From positions 1-64,000 of the forward strand of contig DASZUK010000037.1 in NCBI GenBank assembly GCA_035547695.1: a stretch of 64,000 bases of DNA, read 5' to 3'. Positions 7,988 through 18,683 of the stretch are shown here, one piece after another. The stretch is from DASZUK01 sp035547695 (GTDB lineage Bacteria; Actinomycetota; Acidimicrobiia; Acidimicrobiales; RAAP-2). Numbering within the stretch: position 1 is the stretch's first letter; each line of letters starts with the position of its first letter. The notes under the pieces are model-generated. The model was not told the DNA's origin, ran no database searches, and saw only the letters and a program-made list of their open reading frames with translations. The translations under genes were made by a program, and so were the position numbers.

Positions 7988-9402
7988 CGTGTCCTCCCGT
8001 CCGCGGCCGCCGGGCCACCCGGCCGTCCGTTCGTGCCGGCCGCACCAGCCGTGCCGTTCGTGCCGGCTGCACCGGTCATGCCGGTCATGCCGTTCGTGCC
8101 GGCCGGCGGCGGCGGCCCGGCGGCGGCCGCGGCGATGTCCCGGCGGACCAGGGCGCCGTCCCAACCGATGGCCCCGGTGGCCTCGTAGGCCAGCCGCCGG
8201 GCGTCGGCCACGGTGGGCGCGAGGGCGGTCACCCCCAGCACCCGGCCGCCAGCGGTGACGAACGGGCCGGCGGCGTCCGGCCGGCGGGTGCCGGCGTGGA
8301 ACACGGTCACCCCCGGCACCGGGTCGGCCAGTTGCCCGTCCGGGCCCAGCCCGCTGATGGGGTCGCCGGTCCGCGGCGCGGTGGGGTAGCCGGCGGCGGC
8401 CATCACCACGCAGACGGCCGCATCGTCGGTGAAGGCCGGCCTGCCGTCGCAGACGTCGGACAGCCGGCCCTCGGCCACCGCCATCAGCAGGTCCACCGGG
8501 TCGTCGGCCAGCCGGGGCAGCACCGCCTGGGTCTCGGGGTCACCGAACCGGACGTTGTACTCCAGCACCTTCGGGCCGTCCGGGGTCAGCATCAGGCCGG
8601 CGTACAGGACCCCGCGGTAGTCGACCCCCCGGGCCCGCAGGGCGGCCACCAGCGGCTCCACCGCCCCGAACAGCAGCTCGTCCACCAGGCCGTCGTCGAC
8701 GTCCGGCATCGGGCAGTAGGCCCCCATCCCCCCGGTGTTCGGCCCGGTGTCGCCGTCGCCGACCCGCTTGAAGTCCTGGGCCGGCGCCAGCGGCACCACC
8801 CGGCGACCGTCGCAGAGGACCAGCAGCGAGCACTCCGGCCCGGTCAGCCCCTCCTCGACCACCACCCGCCGGCCGGCCTCCCCGAAGGCCCCGCCGGCCA
8901 GCTTGGCCGCCACGTCGGCCTCGGCCTCCTCCAGGGATGTGGCCACCAGCACCCCCTTGCCGGCGGCCGGCCCGTCGGTCTTCACCACCCACGGCCCCGG
9001 CAGCATCCGCAGGAACCGCTGCGCCTCGTCCACCCGGTCGAAGGTGCCGAAGCGGGCGGTCGGCACCCCGGCCTCGTCCAGCAGCTCCTTCATGAACGCC
9101 TTGGACCCCTCCAGCCGGGCCCCGTCGGCGCCGGGGCCCACCACCCGCCGGCCACGGGCCCGCAGGCGGTCAGCCAGGCCGTCGACCAGCGGCGCCTCCG
9201 GCCCGATGACCACCAGGTCGGCCTCCACCTCGTCGGGCCGGGCGGGGGTCACCGCCACGCGGTACCCGTCCGCGGTCACCGTCTCCATCCCCGGGTTGCC
9301 GGGGGTCACGACGACGTCGGCGCTGCGGGCCAGGGCCAGGGCCAGGGCGTGCTCGCGCCCGCCGCTGCCGACGACGCAGACGGTGGTGCGGCGCCCCATC
9401 AA
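7984..9402 (-). CDS. purD: Phosphoribosylamine-glycine ligase PurD
   Basis: ATP-grasp enzyme making GAR from phosphoribosylamine and glycine (second purine step). Diagnostic blocks are VVGSGGREHALA, VVTPGNPGM, VKTDGPAAGKGV, PAQDFKRVGDGDTGPNTGGM and EYNVRFGDPETQAVLP. The core ends near residue 425; a further 45 or so residues form a Gly/Thr/Ala tail of repeated GTNG and MTG units (8020-8105 at DNA level) that PurD enzymes normally lack. It follows purA after 31 bases and overlaps purB by four. Confidence 0.95.
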   Translation of the reverse strand: MMGRRTTVCVVGSGGREHALALALARSADVVVTPGNPGMETVTADGYRVAVTPARPDEVEADLVVIGPEAPLVDGLADRLRARGRRVVGPGADGARLEGSKAFMKELLDEAGVPTARFGTFDRVDEAQRFLRMLPGPWVVKTDGPAAGKGVLVATSLEEAEADVAAKLAGGAFGEAGRRVVVEEGLTGPECSLLVLCDGRRVVPLAPAQDFKRVGDGDTGPNTGGMGAYCPMPDVDDGLVDELLFGAVEPLVAALRARGVDYRGVLYAGLMLTPDGPKVLEYNVRFGDPETQAVLPRLADDPVDLLMAVAEGRLSDVCDGRPAFTDDAAVCVVMAAAGYPTAPRTGDPISGLGPDGQLADPVPGVTVFHAGTRRPDAAGPFVTAGGRVLGVTALAPTVADARRLAYEATGAIGWDGALVRRDIAAAAAGPPPPAGTNGMTGMTGAAGTNGTAGAAGTNGRPGGPAAADGRTR

Positions 9403-9433
9403 GCGGTGGCGCCGCTCATGCGGCGGTGCCTGG

Positions 9434-10717
9434 TCATGCGGTGGCGAACGACACGAACTGCTCGCGGCCGGGGCCGACGCCGACCAGGCGGACCGGCACC
9501 CCGATCTGGTCGGCCAGGAACGCCACGTAGTCCCGGGCGGCCTGCGGCAGGTCGTCGCTGGTGGTGGCCGACGTCAGGTCGGTCCGCCAGCCCGGCAGCT
9601 CCTCGTAGACCGGGGTGACCTGGTGCAGGGTGGACTGGTGGTAGGGCAGGTGGGTGAACCGGTCACTGCCGGCCTCGTAGGCCACGCACACCTTCACCGT
9701 CTCGAACGTGTCCAGGACGTCCAGCTTGGTGAGGGCCACCTCCGACAGCGAGTTCAGCCGCACCGCCTGCCGGATCATGACGGCGTCGAACCAGCCGCAC
9801 CGGCGGCGACGGCCGGTCACCGTGCCGAACTCCCGGCCCCGCTCCACCAGCAGGTCCCCCAGGTCGTCCGTCAGCTCGGTCGGGAACGGGCCGGCGCCGA
9901 CGCGGGTGACGTAGGCCTTGGCGATCCCGATGACCTGGTCGATGTCCCGGGGGCCGAGGCCCGTCCCGGTGCAGGCACCGCCGGCCACCGGGTTGGAGGA
10001 GGTGACGAACGGATAGGTGCCGTGGTCCAGGTCCAAGAAGGTGGCCTGGGCCCCCTCCATCAGTACGTTGCGGCCGGCGTCCAGGGCGTCGTGGACCAGC
10101 CCCACCGTGTCGCCGATCATTGGGGCGATCCGCGGGGCGTGCTCGTCCAGGTACTGGGCGGCGATGTCGGCCGCCGACAGCGGCAGCCGGTTGTACACCT
10201 TGGCCAGCACCGCGTTCTTCTCCTTCACCACCACGTCCAGCTTCTGCCGGAAGATCTTGGGGTCCAGCAGGTCCTGGACCCGCAGGCCCACCCGGGCGGC
10301 CTTGTCGGCGTAGGCCGGCCCGATCCCCCGCTTGGTGGTGCCCAGCGAGTTCTTCCCGAGGTACCGCTCGGTCACCCGGTCCAGCTCCTGGTGGTACGGC
10401 ATGATCAGGTGGGCGTTGCCGCTCACCACCAGCCGGCTCGAGTCCACCCCCTTGGCCGCCAGGGTGTCCACCTCGGCCAGCAGGGTCGCCGGGTCCACCA
10501 CCACCCCGTTGCCGATGATCGGGGTGATGTGGGGGTACAGGATGCCGCTCGGGCACAACTGCAGGGCGAACGACTCCCCGTCGACCACGATGGTGTGCCC
10601 CGCGTTGTGGCCGCCCTGGTACCGGACCACCAGGTCCATCTCCGCCGCCAGCAGGTCCGTCAGCTTCCCTTTGCCCTCGTCACCCCACTGGGTTCCGACG
10701 ACCACCGTTGCCGGCAC
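9434..10717 (-). CDS. purA: Adenylosuccinate synthetase PurA
   Basis: GTP-dependent ligation of aspartate to IMP, the first committed step to AMP. The P-loop-like GTQWGDEGKGK lies at the N-terminus with GGHNAGHT after it, and GIGPAYADKAAR and DLDHGTYPFVTSSN further on. Its 427 aa match the family. The start is a GTG at 10717 with a strong Shine-Dalgarno (GGACGGAGG) a few bases upstream. It leads the purA-D-B-C-S-Q operon, so synthesis of all these enzymes probably depends on a promoter between here and clpB. Confidence 0.96.
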   Translation of the reverse strand: MPATVVVGTQWGDEGKGKLTDLLAAEMDLVVRYQGGHNAGHTIVVDGESFALQLCPSGILYPHITPIIGNGVVVDPATLLAEVDTLAAKGVDSSRLVVSGNAHLIMPYHQELDRVTERYLGKNSLGTTKRGIGPAYADKAARVGLRVQDLLDPKIFRQKLDVVVKEKNAVLAKVYNRLPLSAADIAAQYLDEHAPRIAPMIGDTVGLVHDALDAGRNVLMEGAQATFLDLDHGTYPFVTSSNPVAGGACTGTGLGPRDIDQVIGIAKAYVTRVGAGPFPTELTDDLGDLLVERGREFGTVTGRRRRCGWFDAVMIRQAVRLNSLSEVALTKLDVLDTFETVKVCVAYEAGSDRFTHLPYHQSTLHQVTPVYEELPGWRTDLTSATTSDDLPQAARDYVAFLADQIGVPVRLVGVGPGREQFVSFATA

Positions 10718-10761
10718 GCATCCTCCGTCCGCTTAACTACGGATTACAAGGCAGTGTATCC

Positions 10762-10800
10762 CAGCCCGCCTGGGGCCCCAACCCCAGGCGGCTACCGGAG
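10762..10800. repeat. Dispersed hairpin repeat, half copy after clpB
   Basis: A perfect 9-bp stem with 6-base loop (10767-10775 and 10782-10790, CGCCTGGGG / CCCCAGGCG) sits one base downstream of the clpB stop. It corresponds to the second hairpin of the twin-hairpin unit at 18499-18559, including the flanking CGGGCTG. At this location it could also end clpB transcription. Confidence 0.75.
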
Positions 10801-13281
10801 GGTGATGGTGTCGCCGGCGGCGTCGACCACCACGGTGGACCCCTCGGGGTACCGGCCCTCCAGGAGGGCGAGGGCCAGCTTGTCCTCCACCTCCCGCTGG
10901 ATCACCCGCCGCAGGGGCCGGGCGCCGAAGTCGGGGTCGTACCCCATGTGGGCCAGCCGCTTCTCGGCGTCGGGGGTGACGGCGAGGGCCAGGCGGCGCT
11001 CGGCCAGCCGGGTACGGAGCCGGGCGAGCTGGATGCCGACGATGACGGCCAGGTCGTCCTCGGTGAGGGGACGGAACCGGACGATGTCGTCGATGCGGTT
11101 GACGAACTCCGGCTTGAAGAACCCGGCCGGGTCGCCGGGGAGGTTGGAGGTCATGATGAGGACGGTGTTGGTGAAGTCCACCGTGCGGCCCTGGCCGTCG
11201 GTGAGGCGGCCGTCCTCGAGAACCTGGAGGAGGATGTTGAACACGTCGGGGTGGGCCTTCTCGATCTCGTCCAGCAGCACCACCGCGTACGGCCGGCGGC
11301 GGACGGCCTCGGTGAGCTGGCCGCCCTCCTCGTAGCCGACGTAGCCCGGCGGGGCGCCGACGAGGCGGGACACGGCGTGCTTCTCCATGTACTCGGACAT
11401 GTCGATGCGGACCATGGCGCGCTCGTCGTCGAACAGGAACTCGGCCAGGGCCCGGGCCAGCTCGGTCTTGCCGACCCCGGTGGGGCCGAGGAACAGGAAC
11501 GACCCGATGGGCCGGTTGGGGTCGGACAGGCCGGCCCGGCTGCGCCGGATGGCGTTGGCCACCGCCGTCACCGCCTGGTCCTGACCGACCACCCGGCCGT
11601 GCAGGGTGTCCTCCAGCCGCACCAGCTTCTCGACCTCGCCCTCCATCAACCGGGTGACCGGCACCCCGGTCCACCGGCTGACCACCTCGGCCACGTCCTC
11701 GGCGTCGACCTCCTCCTTCAAGAACCGCTGGCTGGACTGCAGCTTGTCCAGGTCGGCGGTGGCGGCGTCGATCCGGCGTTCCAGGTCGGGCAGCTCGCCG
11801 TACCGGATGGCCGACGACCCGGCCAGGTCGCCGTCGCGCTCCAGCCGCTCGGCGGTGGCCCGCTTCTCCTCCAGCTCCCCCTTCAAGGCCCGGATGGTGT
11901 CGATGGCCTGCTTCTCGGCCTGCCAGTGGGCGGTCATGGCGTTGGCCTGCTCGTTGAGCTCGGCCAGCTCCTGCTCCAACCGGTCCAGCCGCTCCGCGGA
12001 GGCCTCGTCGGACTCCTTCTGCAGCGCCATCCGCTCGATCTCCAACTGCCGGATGCGGCGGGTGACCACGTCCAGCTCGGTCGGCATGGAGTCGATCTCG
12101 ATCCGGAGCCGGCTGGCGGCCTCGTCGACCAGGTCGATGGCCTTGTCGGGCAGGAACCGGCCGGTGACGTACCGGTCGGACAGCACCGCCGCGGCCACCA
12201 GGGCGGCGTCCTGGATGCGGACGCCGTGGTGCACCTCGTACCGCTCCTTCAACCCACGGAGGATGGCGATGGTGTCGTTGACCGACGGCTGCCCGACGAA
12301 CACCTGCTGGAACCGACGCTCCAGGGCGGCGTCCTTCTCGATGTACTTCCGGTACTCGTCCAGGGTGGTGGCCCCGATGAGCCGCAGCTCCCCGCGGGCC
12401 AGCAGCGGCTTGATCATGTTGCCGGCGTCCATCGCCCCCTCCGCGGCGCCGGCACCGACGATGGTGTGGACCTCGTCGATGAACGTGATGACCTCGCCCT
12501 CGGCGTCGGTGATCTCCTTCAGCACCGCCTTCAGCCGCTCCTCGAACTCCCCGCGGTACTTGGCCCCGGCCACCATGGAGCCGAGGTCCAGGGCGATCAC
12601 CCGCTTGCCCTTCAGCCCCTCCGGCACGTCGCCATCGGTGATCCGGTTGGCCAGCCCCTCCACGATGGCCGTCTTGCCCACCCCGGGCTCCCCGATGAGG
12701 ACCGGGTTGTTCTTGGTCCGCCGCGACAGCACCTGGATGACCCGCCGGATCTCCTCGTCCCGGCCGATGACCGGGTCCAGCTTCCCCTGCCGGGACAGCT
12801 CGGTCAGGTCCCGGCCGTACTTCTCCAGGGCCTGGAACGTCTGCTCCGGGTCCGGCGACGTCACCCGGTGGCTGCCGCGGACGTCCCGCAGGGCGGCCAG
12901 CAGGTCGTCGCGGGGGACCCCCAACTCGTCCGCCCAGGCCAGCAGCAGGTGCTCCACCGACAGGTACTCGTCGCCCATGTCCCGCCGCAACCCGTCGGCG
13001 GCCTCCAGGCCGTCCCGGGCCGCCCGGGACAGGGTGGGCTCCGAACCGCCCACGGCGCGGGGCAGCCGGGACATCTGCTCGCCCAGCCGCCGCCGCACCT
13101 CGGTCGGCTCCACCCCCAGCCGGGCCAGCAGGGGACCGGCGATGTTGTCGGGCTGGGCCAGCACCGCGGCCAGCAGGTGGGCCGGGGTGACCTCGGCGTG
13201 GTTGGCCGCCGCGGCCTGCTGCGAGGCGGCCTGGAAGGCCTCCCGGGTCTTGTTGGTCCAGCGCTCTGGGTCAAGTGCCAT
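10792..13281 (-). CDS. clpB: ATP-dependent disaggregase ClpB
   Basis: Hexameric AAA+ chaperone that works with DnaK-DnaJ-GrpE to rescue aggregated proteins. Seen in order: N-terminal Clp repeat domain (about 1-145), first AAA module with GEPGVGKT at 197-204 and DEVHTIVGAG, coiled-coil middle domain rich in Leu/Glu/Arg (about 400-520), second AAA module with GPTGVGKTELA and DEIEKAHPDVFN, and the C-terminal small domain. Its 829 aa are slightly short: between TSNLPG and FKPEFVNR the usual connecting helix is contracted to a few residues. Its position directly after hspR ties it to the heat-shock regulon. Confidence 0.96.
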   Translation of the reverse strand: MALDPERWTNKTREAFQAASQQAAAANHAEVTPAHLLAAVLAQPDNIAGPLLARLGVEPTEVRRRLGEQMSRLPRAVGGSEPTLSRAARDGLEAADGLRRDMGDEYLSVEHLLLAWADELGVPRDDLLAALRDVRGSHRVTSPDPEQTFQALEKYGRDLTELSRQGKLDPVIGRDEEIRRVIQVLSRRTKNNPVLIGEPGVGKTAIVEGLANRITDGDVPEGLKGKRVIALDLGSMVAGAKYRGEFEERLKAVLKEITDAEGEVITFIDEVHTIVGAGAAEGAMDAGNMIKPLLARGELRLIGATTLDEYRKYIEKDAALERRFQQVFVGQPSVNDTIAILRGLKERYEVHHGVRIQDAALVAAAVLSDRYVTGRFLPDKAIDLVDEAASRLRIEIDSMPTELDVVTRRIRQLEIERMALQKESDEASAERLDRLEQELAELNEQANAMTAHWQAEKQAIDTIRALKGELEEKRATAERLERDGDLAGSSAIRYGELPDLERRIDAATADLDKLQSSQRFLKEEVDAEDVAEVVSRWTGVPVTRLMEGEVEKLVRLEDTLHGRVVGQDQAVTAVANAIRRSRAGLSDPNRPIGSFLFLGPTGVGKTELARALAEFLFDDERAMVRIDMSEYMEKHAVSRLVGAPPGYVGYEEGGQLTEAVRRRPYAVVLLDEIEKAHPDVFNILLQVLEDGRLTDGQGRTVDFTNTVLIMTSNLPGDPAGFFKPEFVNRIDDIVRFRPLTEDDLAVIVGIQLARLRTRLAERRLALAVTPDAEKRLAHMGYDPDFGARPLRRVIQREVEDKLALALLEGRYPEGSTVVVDAAGDTITLR

Positions 13282-13320
13282 CGGTGCGTACCGTTCTGCT
13301 CTCTGTCGTTCCCTGGTCTT

Positions 13321-13767
13321 CTATCGTTCTCTGGTTTTGGCCGTGCGGTGGTAGGGGATGGGGGACTGGCTGAGGGGGACCAGGTCCCGCCGGTACTGGC
13401 GGTGGGTCCGCTCCACCGCCGCCCGGGCTTCCTCCCGGGCCTGGGCCAGCTCGGCCCGCAGCCGGGCCACTTCGGCCTCAAGGGCCATGACCTGCCGGAC
13501 GCCCTCCAGGTTGAGCCCGGCGGCCGTCAGGTCCTGGATGCGGCGCAGCCGGTCCAGGTCCTGCTCCGAGAACCGGCGGCTGCCGCCGCTGGTCCGCGAC
13601 GGGTCCAGCAGCCCCTTGCGCTCGTACAGCCGCAGCGTCTGCGGGTGGACGCCGGCCAGCTCGGCGGCCACCGAGATGACGTACACCGCCCGGGTGCCGT
13701 CGCCGCCGGTGCGGCCGGTGCGCCCGTTGATCGGCCCATGGGCCGGCCCATTGGGGGACATCGCCAT
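13321..13767 (-). CDS. hspR: MerR-family heat-shock repressor HspR
   Basis: Represses the dnaK operon by binding HAIR elements, with DnaK acting as co-repressor in known actinobacterial systems. The MerR-type winged helix is visible as YVISVAAELAGVHPQTLRLY followed by ERKGLLDPSRTSGGSRRFS. A coiled-coil segment (LEAEVARLRAELAQAREEAR) and a basic tail follow. The ATG at 13767 overlaps the dnaJ TGA by one base (TGATG). As the fourth gene of dnaK-grpE-dnaJ-hspR it would autoregulate its own synthesis. Confidence 0.93.
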   Translation of the reverse strand: MAMSPNGPAHGPINGRTGRTGGDGTRAVYVISVAAELAGVHPQTLRLYERKGLLDPSRTSGGSRRFSEQDLDRLRRIQDLTAAGLNLEGVRQVMALEAEVARLRAELAQAREEARAAVERTHRQYRRDLVPLSQSPIPYHRTAKTRER

Positions 13768-14903
13768 CACCCCACCGCCTGGTCGGCGTGGGACGCCGTC
13801 CCGAAGGTGGCCGCCAGGGCCTCCACCGCGGCCCGCTGCTCGTCGGTCAGGGCCTTCGGCACCGTCAGGTCGATCCGGACCAGCAGGTCGCCGGCCTTGG
13901 CGCCGTTGCGGCCACCGCCGGCCGGCACCCCACGGCCCTTCACCCGCAGGTGGGTCCCCGGCTGGGTGCCGGGCGGCACCCGCAGGGTGACCGGATCGTC
14001 CAGGGTCGGCACCGTCACCGTGGTGCCCAGGGCGGCCTCGGGGAAGGTGACCGGCACCGACAGGGTCAGGTTGCGGCCGCGGCGGCCGAAGGTGGCGTCC
14101 TTCCCGACCCGGACCACCACGTAAAGGTCCCCGGCCGGGGCCATCCCCTGCCCCGGGGCCCCGCGGCCCTTGACCCGGATGCGCTGCCCGTCCTCCACCC
14201 CGGCCGGGATGCGGACCTTGACGGTCCGGTTGCGCCGCTCGGTGCCGGTGCCGTGGCAGGTCGGGCACGGGGTGTCCACCAGGGTGCCGCGGCCGTTGCA
14301 CTTGGGGCAGACCGTGCTGAGGGAGAACAGGCCCTGGTTGTCGTCCAGGGTGCCGCGGCCGTTGCAGCGGTCGCAGGTGTGGGTGCCGGTGCCCGGGGCC
14401 GCCCCGGAGCCGTTGCAGGTGTGGCAGCGGGCATCCTCCTGGAGGTTGACCGACGTGGTCACCCCGCGGACCGCGTCCGAGAACGACAGGTGCAGCTCCG
14501 CCTCCATGTCGGCCCCGCGCTGCGGCCCACGGGCCCGCCGGCGGGCGCCACGGCCGCCGCCGAACAGGCCACCGAACAGGTCGCCGAGGTCCCCCATGTC
14601 CTCCACCCGGAAGGTGCCGCCACCGGGCGCGCCGCCGCCGAAGCCGCCCGGCGCGCCGAACCCGCCGGCCATCGGGCCCATCCGTCGGACCTCGTCGTAC
14701 TCCTTGCGCTGCTCCGGATCACCGAGGACGTCGTAGGCGGCGGCGATCTCCTTGAACCGGTCCTCCGACCCCGGGTTGGCGTCCGGGTGGTACTGCTTGG
14801 CCAGCTTCCGGTAGGCCTTGGTGATCTCCTTGTCGGTGGCCGTCGAGGACACCCCGAGGACCTGGTAGTAGTCCTTCTCGAACCATTCCCGCTGCGGTGC
14901 CAT
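13767..14903 (-). CDS. dnaJ: Chaperone DnaJ
   Basis: J-domain co-chaperone that delivers substrates to DnaK and stimulates its ATPase. The J domain spans residues 9-75 with HPD at 39-41. A Gly-rich linker follows (GGFGAPGGFGGGAPGGG), then four zinc-binding CxxCxGxG repeats (CHTCNGSG, CDRCNGRG, CPKCNGRG, CPTCHGTG) and the C-terminal substrate-binding domains. At 378 aa it is a full type I DnaJ. It lies 10 bases downstream of grpE and overlaps hspR. Confidence 0.96.
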   Translation of the reverse strand: MAPQREWFEKDYYQVLGVSSTATDKEITKAYRKLAKQYHPDANPGSEDRFKEIAAAYDVLGDPEQRKEYDEVRRMGPMAGGFGAPGGFGGGAPGGGTFRVEDMGDLGDLFGGLFGGGRGARRRARGPQRGADMEAELHLSFSDAVRGVTTSVNLQEDARCHTCNGSGAAPGTGTHTCDRCNGRGTLDDNQGLFSLSTVCPKCNGRGTLVDTPCPTCHGTGTERRNRTVKVRIPAGVEDGQRIRVKGRGAPGQGMAPAGDLYVVVRVGKDATFGRRGRNLTLSVPVTFPEAALGTTVTVPTLDDPVTLRVPPGTQPGTHLRVKGRGVPAGGGRNGAKAGDLLVRIDLTVPKALTDEQRAAVEALAATFGTASHADQAVG

Positions 14904-14913
14904 GGCGCCCCCG

Positions 14914-15539
14914 TCAGCCCCGGACGCGGACCATCGCCGGTCGGAGCACCTGCCCTCGCCAGCGATAGCCGGACCGCAGGACCTCGTCGACGGTCACCCC
15001 GCCGTCCGCCGCAGCACCGTCCGCCGCCGGATCGGCCGGTGCGTGGGCCACCGCGTCGTGGACCACCGGGTCGAACTCGACCCCGAGCGCGTCGACGCGC
15101 TCCAGCCCCTCTTTGGCCAGGACGTCCAGCAACTGCTCCCGGGCCGCCAGCAGGGCCCGGGCCTCCTCGGACACCGCGGCGCCCTCCGCGGCCTCTTCGG
15201 CCGGGGCGAGGTGCGCCCGGGCGAGATCCAGGTTGTCGAGCACCGGCAACAGCTTGGTCACCAGTGCCCCCGCGGCGCGGGCGGTCTGCTCCTCCTGTTG
15301 CCGCTGCACCCGCTTGCGGTAGTTGTCGAACTCGGCCTTCAACCGCTGCAGGTCGGCCAGGTACTCGTCCCGCTCGGCGGCCAGGGCGGCCACGTCGGTG
15401 AGGACGGTGCCGCCACCCGGTTCGGTCACCACGGTCGGCTCGTCGGCGGGGCCGCCGGACGGCTCGGGCGCCGCGTCCTGGTCGGACGCGACCTCCCGGC
15501 CGTTCGACTGCACCTCCTCGGGCCGGCCGAAACGGTCCG

Positions 15540-15543
<4 letters not shown>
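14914..15543 (-). CDS. grpE: Nucleotide exchange factor GrpE
   Basis: Releases ADP from DnaK. The 209-aa protein has a disordered acidic N-terminus (about 1-50), a long helix around AERDEYLADLQRLKAEFDNY that drives dimerisation, and the C-terminal beta domain ending in LRSGYRWRGQVLRPAMVRV, the GrpE hallmark. The GTG start at 15543 overlaps the dnaK TGA by four bases, as expected for coupled translation. Confidence 0.95.
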
Positions 15544-17381
<1,838 letters not shown>

Positions 17382-17461
17382 GTCTTCCTGCCTCTCCTCG
17401 TCCGATCCTTCGGAGCCCGGTCCTCTTCAGACTCCGCTTCAGACCTTCGGTTACGGAAGAC

Positions 17462-17493
17462 AGTGTAGCAAAGTTGAGTCTCTTTGTGGCAAG
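17462..17493 (-). promoter_or_regulatory. dnaK promoter with degenerate HAIR (HspR) operator
   Basis: On the minus strand TTGCCA (17487-17492) and TACACT (17462-17467) are separated by 19 bases, the latter with an extended-10 TG. Between and over them, 17473-17493 reads GTTGAGT, 7 bases, TGGCAAG. Its left arm has six of seven matches to the known HAIR arm CTTGAGT and its right arm four of seven. An hspR gene in the same operon supports this reading. Confidence 0.55.
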
Positions 17494-17595
17494 TTTTTTG
17501 GTGGGAGCCTCGTGAAACTTCCCCCACCGGGGACCTCGGGGGCGGGACGGGGCCCTGAACAGAGGGGAGGAAAGGGGGTTGAACAGGGGGTTTGG

Positions 17596-17601
17596 TACGC
17601 T
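17596..17601 (+). promoter_or_regulatory. TANNNT -10 box for gpmA
   Basis: TACGCT ends exactly 6 bases before the GTG start of gpmA, with no ribosome binding site between them, so a leaderless transcript is likely. Confidence 0.55.
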
Positions 17602-17607
17602 TCGACC

Positions 17608-18363
17608 GTGCCCGACCTCGTGCTGCTCCGCCACGGCCAGTCCACCTGGAACGCCAGCAACCTGTTCACCGGCTGGCACGACGTCGACCTGAGCCCGACC
17701 GGCGAAGCGGAGGCGGCCAACGCCGGTGCCCTGCTGGCCGCCGAGGCCGACCTGGACCTCCAGGTGGTCCACACCTCGTTGCTCACCCGGGCCACCCGGA
17801 CCGCCAACCTGGCCCTCGACGCCGTCGGCCGGAGCTGGCTGCCGGTCCGCCGGCACTGGCGGCTCAACGAGCGGCACTACGGCGACCTGCAGGGCAGGGA
17901 CAAGAAGGAGACCGCCGAGAAGTACGGCGCCGACCAGGTCAAGGTCTGGCGGCGCAGCTACGACGTCCCTCCACCGGCCCTCCCCGACGGCGACCACCGC
18001 CACCCGGCCGGGGACCCCCGGTACCGCGACGTGCCGGCCGACGCCCTGCCCGCCACCGAGTGCCTGGCCGACGTCGTCCGCCGGGCCCTGCCGTACTGGG
18101 AGGACGCCATCGTCCCCGACCTGCTCGCCGCCGGCCGCGCCGGCGGCGCCGTCCTCGTGGTCGCCCACGGCAACAGCCTCCGGGCGCTCCGCAAGCACAT
18201 CGACCGCATCTCCGACCCCGACATCGTCGGCCTCGACATCCCCACCGGCATCCCCTACCGGTACCGGTTCGCCGACGACCTCACCGTCGTCAGTGCCGGC
18301 TACCTCGGCGACCCCGCCGCCGCTGCCGCCGCCGCCGACGCCGTCGCCCGCCAAGCTGGATAG
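17608..18363 (+). CDS. gpmA: 2,3-bisphosphoglycerate-dependent phosphoglycerate mutase
   Basis: Interconverts 3- and 2-phosphoglycerate in glycolysis through a phosphohistidine. The signature VLLRHGQSTWNASNLFTGW is at the N-terminus, NERHYGDLQGRDKKET in the middle, and the second catalytic His in VVAHGNSLRALRKH. At 251 aa it matches dPGM. The frame is open far upstream, but GTG at 17608 starts directly at the conserved core (PDLVLLRHG) and follows the -10 box by 6 bases. It is divergent from dnaK and shares a 226-base regulatory gap with it. Confidence 0.95.
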   Translation: MPDLVLLRHGQSTWNASNLFTGWHDVDLSPTGEAEAANAGALLAAEADLDLQVVHTSLLTRATRTANLALDAVGRSWLPVRRHWRLNERHYGDLQGRDKKETAEKYGADQVKVWRRSYDVPPPALPDGDHRHPAGDPRYRDVPADALPATECLADVVRRALPYWEDAIVPDLLAAGRAGGAVLVVAHGNSLRALRKHIDRISDPDIVGLDIPTGIPYRYRFADDLTVVSAGYLGDPAAAAAAADAVARQAG

Positions 18364-18369
18364 GCCACG

Positions 18370-18560
18370 GCCGGGGCGGGGTTGGCGCCCCAGGCGGGCT
18401 GACGGACCGCGGTCGGGGCGGGGTTGGGGTCCCACGCACCGGAGGAGCCTGCCATCGGGAGCTTCACAGTGGGGCCCAGGCGGGCTGACGGACACGGCCG
18501 GCGTGGGGTTGGGGCCCCACGCACCGGAGGAGCCTGGGGTTGGGACCCCAGGCGGGCTGT
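18370..18560. repeat. Array of three twin-hairpin repeats
   Basis: Three degenerate units lie head to tail between gpmA and glnB: about 18370-18409, 18416-18494 and 18499-18559. The third is best preserved, with hairpins 18501-18522 (GCGTGGGG / CCCCACGC) and 18532-18553 (GCCTGGGGT / ACCCCAGGC) joined by ACCGGAGGA. All three end with CCCAGGCGGGCTG, and the first two continue ACGGAC. The second unit carries an unrelated 19-base stretch in place of part of its second hairpin. Other copies are at 5431-5500 and 10762-10800. Confidence 0.85.
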
Positions 18561-18683
18561 TACGCAGACGCGACGAGGGCCGGGGCGCCTCGCCGCACCC
18601 CGACCCTCGCGCTCGGTGGCCGGGAACCGTGGGTTCCGCCGAACCCGGTCCCGCTACCGGTCTACCGGTACGCCGCCCGGCGG
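18561..18683. other. Intergenic tail before glnB end, with hairpin
   Basis: No gene seen. A compact GCCGC / GCGGC hairpin (18672-18684) abuts the glnB stop codon and could end glnB transcription; an AGGG-rich inverted stretch lies near 18571-18610. Confidence 0.4.

Noticed and set aside
10708..14124. 1138-aa open frame opposite clpB, hspR and dnaJ
   Set aside because: Same antisense artefact; the minus-strand genes have full families and motifs.
18370..18560. CRISPR array
   Set aside because: The units are imperfect, contain internal hairpin pairs, and have no unique spacers of constant length; no cas genes are present.
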